Shown: piece after piece, positions 7,484 to 10,573 of the stretch
How positions within the stretch are numbered: position 1 is the first letter of the stretch
How the letters are laid out: every line of letters begins with the position of its first letter
NCBI GenBank assembly: GCA_964439215.1
Contig: CAYTNY010000080.1
Location: 1-10,573 of the forward strand
Length of the DNA stretch: 10,573 bases
Direction of reading: 5' to 3'
From: CAYTNY01 sp964439215
GTDB lineage: Bacteria > Oederibacteriota > PGYV01 > CAYTNY01
Translations under genes and position numbers: made by a program
The notes under the pieces: model-generated
The model's input: only the letters and a program-made list of their open reading frames with translations
Databases searched by the model: none
What the model was told of the DNA's origin: nothing

Positions 7484-8532
7484 ATGAAAAAATTTATGAT
7501 TTTACTGGCTGTGATTGCGGCGCTGGCAGCTGTTTTTGCGGTTGGGTGCAGCAAGAAAAAGACGGTTCCAATAGCGCCGAGTGATGTATCAACAGCCACA
7601 TACACCGCTACAGAAACGGAGACGGTTGATCCTGATGCGACAAATACGTCCACTCCGACAGTAACCGCTACGGCAACCAATACAGCTACAGTGACAAATA
7701 CACCGGAGCCCTTATGGGTTGATAACTGTGATGACGGCGACAATGAAGCGATACTTGATGTGCACGCAAACGGACCGGGATACTGGTACACCTATGACGA
7801 CTATGATGACGGCGGGGATTCGTATGTTTACCCCATACCGGAGACTGTTTATGAGAGAGAAGGCAATACTGTAGTTCCGTTTTATATGACCTGGCAGCCC
7901 GGATATGGCGATCAGGGTTATGCCGCGCAGATGACTGGTGTTGTTACCAATACGTTCGAGTACGGATTTGTGGGAATGGGTGTTAATCTGCTCGGTGAAC
8001 CTTTGGACGACGGAATTGATGTAACTGCGCTTACGGATAATTCAGGCGATCCCATAAACGGCGTCAAATTCTGGGCCAAGTCAGTTGATGATGTCGACGG
8101 ACAGTATAAGATAAAATTAGCTTCTGATACTGCTTATCTTAATGCGAATACGTATAATTATAATTTCACTGCAACCGCAGACTGGACCCTATACGAGTTG
8201 AAATTTGACACAGATTTTGCGCAGGAAGATTGGGGCGGCGATACTATGCCTGTGGATATTACTGTTGTTGTTTCCGCGCTTGAAGCATTTCAGTGGCAGA
8301 CGCATGGAACACCTCCTGAAGAGGGAAGAGTTGTGGATCTGATCGTTGATGAGATAGAGTTGATAAATATTCAGNNNNNNNNNNNNNNNNNNNNNNNNNN
8401 NNNNNNNNNNNNNNNNNNNNNNNNNNNNNNNNNNNNNNNNNNNNNNNNNNNNNNNNNNNNNNNNNNNNNNNNNNAGAGGGAAGAGTTGTGGATCTGATCG
8501 TTGATGAGATAGAGTTGATAAATATTCAGTAA
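7484..8532 (+). CDS. Lipoprotein with Thr/Pro linker and carbohydrate-binding-like domain (pair 1, copy B; interrupted by assembly gap)
   Basis: The start is the ATG at 7484, downstream of a full anti-16S match AAGGAGGTG at 7466-7474; the GTG at 7472 lies inside that site. The lipobox is AVGC with Cys22. A Thr-rich linker spans residues 37-76 (TATYTATETETVDPDATNTS...), then a beta-sandwich-like domain from about 77 to the end: VDNCDDGDN, GYWYTYDDYDDGG, AFQWQT, LIVDEIELINIQ. It is longer than copy A, with extra acidic loops. The frame runs cleanly to 8374 (297 codons), then 100 Ns, then an exact repeat of the last 55 bases before the Ns, followed at once by TAA (8530-8532). Deleting one repeat and the Ns gives a 297-residue protein ending INIQ. 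Continuing through the Ns literally gives a false frame-shifted end at 8497. The role is inferred as a surface glycan binder held off the membrane by a flexible linker. Confidence 0.8.
8320..8529 (+). repeat. 55-bp exact duplication flanking the N gap (assembly artefact)
   Basis: Bases 8320-8374 and 8475-8529 are identical over all 55 positions and abut the Ns on both sides. Fifty-five is a common de Bruijn k-mer length (for example in SPAdes runs), which fits two contigs sharing one k-mer that the scaffolder did not merge. A genuine tandem repeat is possible but less likely. Confidence 0.9.
8375..8474. other. Scaffold gap of exactly 100 Ns
   Basis: One hundred Ns, the conventional placeholder for a gap of unknown length. 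The flanks are the same 55-bp sequence, so the true gap is most likely negative (contig ends overlap) and no sequence is missing. Confidence 0.97.
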
Positions 8533-8554
8533 TATAAGATATATTGAAATATCC

Positions 8555-8592
8555 GCGCATAAAGGAGGATGTTACAGGCCTCCTTTATGCGC
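8555..8592 (+). other. Perfect 14-bp intergenic hairpin without a T-run, sequestering an SD-like motif
   Basis: GCGCATAAAGGAGG (8555-8568) pairs perfectly with 8579-8592 around a 10-base loop. No T-run follows on either strand, so it is not a standard intrinsic terminator. It sits 22 bases after the stop of the 7484 gene and 45 bases before the 8638 gene. It could stabilise the 3' end of the upstream mRNA, mark a processing site or terminate weakly. The AAAGGAGG in the 5' arm is fully base-paired. Confidence 0.75.
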
Positions 8593-8637
8593 ACGCAATC
8601 ATAATAAACGCAAAAACACAGATTAAGGAGCATGAGT

Positions 8638-9291
8638 GTGAAAAAAATAATAATTGTTAGCGCTTTTTTATCGGCTTTTATGTTTGCGTCCTGCGCCGGT
8701 GTCCTGACGGTAAAGGCGCCGGGTATATCAGGCGGTAAAATAGTAAAGGAAAAAAAGAAAAAAAGAGTAAAACCTGTTTTGTTTGAGGATTTTGAGGCCG
8801 GTGTTGCAGTGGGGGCCTATATGTACGAAAATGAAGAAGGAAACGCTTCCGCGGAAAAACTTACCGCAACTGATGAGGACAAATATGCGGGCAACTATTC
8901 CGCGAAATCCGAGTTTGATACGGGAATTCATCCTGACTGGGGATGCGGAATGGGAACCCAGAGTGCTTACGGCGGCGGGTTTATAGAGATTAAAGGGACC
9001 GATACTTTTACGGCCTGGGTTAAAGCGCCGCCGGGAATGACATTTTATTTTTTCTGCAATGAATTTAACGGCGAAGGCGGCGACGGAGAATTCTGGAATT
9101 CGCCGGACCAGATGGGAACAGGCGCCTGGAAATACTATGAAATACCTTTTGATATGTTCTTTAAGAATGCATATTCGGGAAATCAGGACGGCAACAGCAG
9201 CATTGACCCTGTTATAGGAACAGTCGGATTTCAGTTTGCCGGTGCACAGGGCAAAGGAACCGTATATATAGATGAAATATATTTTAAATAA
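8638..9291 (+). CDS. Lipoprotein with CBM11/galactose-binding-like domain (pair 2, copy C)
   Basis: The GTG at 8638 is preferred: AAGGAG at 8625-8630 lies 7 bases away, whereas the ATG at 8632 is only 1 base from it (the longer form would add two residues). 217 residues. The signal ends at FASC with lipidated Cys19, then a lysine-rich spacer (residues 37-46, KEKKKKRVKP). The domain runs from LFEDFEAG (48-55) to VYIDEIYFK (209-217), the start and end signatures of galactose-binding-fold/CBM11-like modules. Between them lie WGCG (101-104), TFYFFCNE, EFWNSPDQMGTGAWKYYEIPFD and IGTVGFQFAGAQGKGT. Aromatic residues are plentiful, as in sugar-binding faces, but the ligand is unknown. The following gene is a close relative over the whole mature region (roughly half the residues identical by eye), so this is a tandem duplicate. 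It is probably in the same transcription unit as the genes upstream, though the hairpin at 8555-8592 intervenes. Confidence 0.8.
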   Translation: MKKIIIVSAFLSAFMFASCAGVLTVKAPGISGGKIVKEKKKKRVKPVLFEDFEAGVAVGAYMYENEEGNASAEKLTATDEDKYAGNYSAKSEFDTGIHPDWGCGMGTQSAYGGGFIEIKGTDTFTAWVKAPPGMTFYFFCNEFNGEGGDGEFWNSPDQMGTGAWKYYEIPFDMFFKNAYSGNQDGNSSIDPVIGTVGFQFAGAQGKGTVYIDEIYFK

Positions 9292-9347
9292 ACAGACAAA
9301 GAAGACTATAAGAACTTCTATATTTATAATAAATCCGAGGTGGAAAA

Positions 9348-9998
9348 GTGAGAAAATATAATGCTGCGGTTTTAGCGGCGGTTTTAATGTTTTTATTGTC
9401 ATCATGCGCGGGGATAATAGGTTTTAGAAATCCCCAGCACGCAAAAGGCGAGGCTCCGGGCCGGAAGCCTCCTCTTGAAAAGCCTGCGCTGTTTGAAGAT
9501 TTTGAATCAGGCAGAGTTGAAGCTTCGTATTCATACGCAAATGAAGCCGGTGCAGCTTCCGCGTCGGCGTTTACCGCAACAACAGAAGACGCTCACTCGG
9601 GTGATTTTGCGGCAAAAGCCGCGTTTGATACAGGTATATCATCAGAGTGGGGATGCGGTATCGGCCTGGGCAGGAACGGGGGCCCGCTGGAAGCTGACGG
9701 CGGCCGTGAGTTCTCCGCATGGATTAAAGCTCCCGAAGGAGTTACCTTTTATTTCTTTGTAAATGAAGCAAACATAAATGAAGCGGATGGCGAATACTGG
9801 AACAGTCCGGATCAGACAGGCAGGGGCGAATGGTCGCTGTATGAAGTTCCGTTTGATGAGTTTTCCAGGAATATATATTCCGGAAATCAGGCGGGAAATC
9901 TTGAATTTAACGCATCGGGCATAGGAACCATCGGAGTGCAGTTCGGCGGCGCTCAGGGCCGCGGGACTATTTTTGTGGATGATATTTATATAAAATAA
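9348..9998 (+). CDS. Lipoprotein with CBM11/galactose-binding-like domain (pair 2, copy D)
   Basis: 216 residues from a GTG start with GAGGTGG at 9337-9343. Lipobox LSSC, lipidated Cys20. After a basic/Pro-rich spacer (27-45), the domain runs from LFEDFESG (48-55) to IFVDDIYIK. It shares with its upstream neighbour WGCG, TFYFF-NE, WNSPDQ, YEVPFD, YSGNQ and IGT-G-QF-GAQG-GT. These blocks mark the conserved core of the pair; loops between them differ, suggesting divergence of ligand preference after duplication (inference). The shared WNSPDQ and WGCG blocks are good candidates for the binding or metal site, but no known family residue can be assigned with certainty. It is the last gene of the cluster: an intrinsic terminator begins 8 bases after the stop. 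Confidence 0.8.
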   Translation: MRKYNAAVLAAVLMFLLSSCAGIIGFRNPQHAKGEAPGRKPPLEKPALFEDFESGRVEASYSYANEAGAASASAFTATTEDAHSGDFAAKAAFDTGISSEWGCGIGLGRNGGPLEADGGREFSAWIKAPEGVTFYFFVNEANINEADGEYWNSPDQTGRGEWSLYEVPFDEFSRNIYSGNQAGNLEFNASGIGTIGVQFGGAQGRGTIFVDDIYIK

Positions 9999-10005
9999 AA
10001 ATAAT

Positions 10006-10044
10006 AAAAAAAAGGCCGCGTTTTTGACGCGGCCTTTTTTTTTT
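10006..10044. terminator. Bidirectional intrinsic terminator closing the cluster
   Basis: GGCCGCGT (10014-10021) pairs perfectly with ACGCGGCC (10027-10034) around loop TTTTG. Eight As precede and ten Ts follow (10035-10044), so it can terminate on both strands. Confidence 0.95.
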
Positions 10045-10052
10045 GTAAAAAC

Positions 10053-10081
10053 TTGAAAACACGAAGTTTTTTTTATATACT
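10053..10081 (+). promoter_or_regulatory. Near-consensus sigma70 promoter for a candidate small RNA
   Basis: TTGAAA (10053-10058), exactly 17 bases, then TATACT (10076-10081). It sits 9 bases after the T-run of the previous terminator. The expected start is near 10088. The only structured transcript downstream is the candidate RNA at 10088-10171. Confidence 0.65.
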
Positions 10082-10087
10082 TTGGGA

Positions 10088-10171
10088 AACGTGAAAGAAA
10101 ATTAATGGCGGCCGCGCTTTTTTCACGGATTTATGAATCCGTTCCAGAATCTGCGCGGCCGTCTTTTTTTT
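10088..10171 (+). ncRNA. Candidate ~84-nt structured small RNA with its own promoter and terminator
   Basis: No known RNA family is recognised. The element runs from the predicted start of the 10053 promoter to an eight-T run (10164-10171). Outer stem: 10107-10117 with 10153-10163 (11 bp, one G-U). Inside it is a second hairpin, ACGGATT (10125-10131) / AATCCGT (10136-10142), with a 4-base loop. An alternative helix pairs 10090-10099 with 10118-10127 (10 bp, one G-U); because it crosses the outer stem, the RNA could form an H-type pseudoknot or switch between forms. An ATG at 10105 lacks a Shine-Dalgarno sequence and lies in the stem, so coding is unlikely. It could be a trans-acting small RNA or a terminated leader. 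Confidence 0.45.
10107..10171 (+). terminator. Terminator-like hairpin of the candidate small RNA
   Basis: An 11-bp GC-rich stem (10107-10117 / 10153-10163) with a 35-base loop containing its own 7-bp hairpin, followed by eight Ts. The long loop is unusual for a simple terminator and fits a structured RNA end or attenuator. Confidence 0.65.
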
Positions 10172-10205
10172 ATGTGTTCAGCCCCGTAAAAAATCAAAAC
10201 CCCCC

Positions 10206-10243
10206 GGAACACGACAGAGCGTGTTCCCTGCACAAAAAGTGCA
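10206..10243. other. Two adjacent small hairpins
   Basis: GGAACACG (10206-10213) pairs with CGTGTTCC (10220-10227) around a 6-base loop; one base later TGCAC (10229-10233) pairs with GTGCA (10239-10243) around AAAAA. Neither is followed by a T-run, so they are not terminators. Confidence 0.65.
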
Positions 10244-10261
10244 AAAAATGTTTTGCCGTTA

Positions 10262-10366
10262 CCCCCTTTACATAAAGGGGGCAAGGGGGATTTAGTCTTT
10301 AACGCCGGGCCTGCAAGACAAATGTCAAAACAAAATCCCCCTGTATCCCCCTTTTGTTAAAGGGGG
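10262..10366. repeat. REP/BIME-like inverted pair of CCCCCTTT/AAAGGGGG palindromes
   Basis: Palindrome 1 (10262-10281) is CCCCCTTTA-CA-TAAAGGGGG, followed by GGGGGATTT (10285-10293). Palindrome 2 (10347-10366) is CCCCCTTT-TGTT-AAAGGGGG, preceded by AAATCCCCC (10333-10341). The second unit is thus the first in reverse orientation, giving a 105-bp dyad around a 39-base spacer. G5/C5 palindromes of this kind are familiar as dispersed intergenic repeats in many environmental bacterial genomes. Confidence 0.8.
10286..10317 (+). repeat. 32-bp direct repeat, copy 1
   Basis: Matches 10416-10447 at 30 of 32 positions, differing only at the two bases 10308-10309 (GG versus CA). It starts in the GGGG-ATTT tail of palindrome 1 and runs into the spacer of the inverted pair. 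Confidence 0.9.
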
Positions 10367-10415
10367 TGAAAAAGAACCAAAGCCAACAGTATAGGGTCAA
10401 GAGAGATGGAGTAAC

Positions 10416-10447
10416 GGGGATTTAGTCTTTAACGCCGCACCTGCAAG
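10416..10447 (+). repeat. 32-bp direct repeat, copy 2
   Basis: Second copy, offset by 130 bases. The palindrome seen beside copy 1 is absent here, so this is probably a decayed or partial copy of the larger element. Confidence 0.9.
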
Positions 10448-10475
10448 CTAAACCTCAGCCCTCAGCACTGTATTT

Positions 10476-10551
10476 TTGAATCTTGAACTTTTGAACCTCG
10501 AACTATTATTCAGCCAAGCCTCCGAGCATCTGAACATCCGAGCCTCCGGTT
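10476..10551. repeat. Degenerate 7-8-bp tandem repeats
   Basis: Two short arrays. 10476-10504 reads TTGAATC, TTGAACTT, TTGAACC, TCGAACT. 10520-10551 reads CTCCGAGC, ATCTGAAC, ATCCGAGC, CTCCGGTT. They share a YGAAC/CGAGC core. There are no spacers of CRISPR size and no coding frame. Confidence 0.6.
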
Positions 10552-10573
10552 TTCCACAAACCACCCCCCTTTT

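Larger units (their letters stand above)
10172..10573. other. Gene-free, repeat-rich intergenic region
   Basis: No convincing coding frame, tRNA or rRNA is seen on either strand. The region holds hairpins (10206-10243), a REP/BIME-like inverted palindrome pair (10262-10366), a 32-bp direct repeat (10286-10317 and 10416-10447) and degenerate short tandem repeats (10476-10551). The last bases, CCCCCTTTT (10565-10573), match the start of one palindrome arm, so another copy may begin at the window edge. Confidence 0.8.

Noticed and set aside
8475..8497. Continuation of the lipoprotein frame across the Ns to a stop at 8497
   Set aside because: It depends on the arbitrary gap length of 100; the flanking repeat shows the correct frame ends at the TAA at 8530-8532.
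8632..8637. ATG start for the third lipoprotein
   Set aside because: It is 1 base from AAGGAG, whereas the GTG at 8638 has 7-base spacing; the difference is only two residues.
9325..9330. TATAAT as a promoter for the last lipoprotein
   Set aside because: No recognisable -35 at 16-18 bases, and the resulting leader would begin at the ribosome binding site.
8728..9405. Long minus-strand frame (225 codons) opposite the two pair-2 lipoproteins
   Set aside because: It overlaps two well-supported + strand lipoprotein genes and has no ribosome site or domain; it is an antisense shadow, like the minus-strand frames at 1262-1744, 4270-4698 and 6633-6971.
10105..10275. Open frame of about 56 codons starting in the candidate small RNA
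   Set aside because: It has no Shine-Dalgarno sequence, its start lies beside a GC-rich stem, it crosses a terminator, and its composition is that of the non-coding repeats.
10262..10551. CRISPR array
   Set aside because: There are only two copies of the 32-bp repeat with a 98-base interval, and the other repeats are 7-8 bp without unique spacers; no cas genes are present.

Overview
The window appears to come from an uncultured, diderm (outer-membrane-bearing) bacterium. This rests on two large predicted outer-membrane beta-barrel proteins that end in aromatic residues, four lipoproteins with clear lipoboxes, and Thr/Pro-rich secretory linkers. Such linkers, together with SLH-porins and beta-sandwich lipoproteins, recall candidate-phylum genomes such as Goldbacteria, but that placement is a low-confidence impression. 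A 100-N scaffold gap shows this is a draft, probably metagenomic, assembly. All genes are on the + strand, and every complete gene product carries an export signal.

Layout. Positions 3-887 are the 3' end of a long secreted protein: Thr/Pro linker, Ig-like region, an EF-hand-like loop and a YPNP-type C-terminal domain. A strong intrinsic terminator follows (901-936). An A/T-rich 250-bp intergenic region then carries a perfect-consensus promoter (TTGACA-17-TATAAT, 1119-1147). It drives two consecutive genes (1190-3586, 3604-5799) for outer-membrane barrels, each with an N-terminal SLH-type domain and a coiled coil, the architecture of proteins that tether the outer membrane to the cell wall. 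After a 122-bp gap with a weaker promoter candidate come a CBM9-like secreted protein (5922-6665) and four lipoproteins (6682-7434, 7484-8532, 8638-9291, 9348-9998). These form two pairs of related beta-sandwich (galactose-binding/CBM11-like) proteins. A bidirectional terminator closes the cluster (10006-10044).

The third lipoprotein-region gene (7484-8532) is interrupted by exactly 100 Ns flanked by an identical 55-bp sequence. This is an unmerged assembly overlap; collapsing it restores a clean 297-residue protein.

The last 530 bp have no convincing protein gene but are highly structured. They hold a near-consensus promoter (TTGAAA-17-TATACT), a candidate ~84-nt RNA able to form either a terminator hairpin or an H-type pseudoknot, a run of further hairpins, a REP/BIME-like pair of inverted CCCCCTTT/AAAGGGGG palindromes, a 32-bp direct repeat, and degenerate 7-8-bp tandem repeats.

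Working together (inference): the cluster looks like a cell-surface module for binding or organising glycans, with wall-anchored barrels as channel or scaffold and a set of carbohydrate-binding-like proteins around them. No hydrolase, TonB-dependent receptor, transporter ATPase or regulator is visible, so it is not a canonical polysaccharide utilisation locus.
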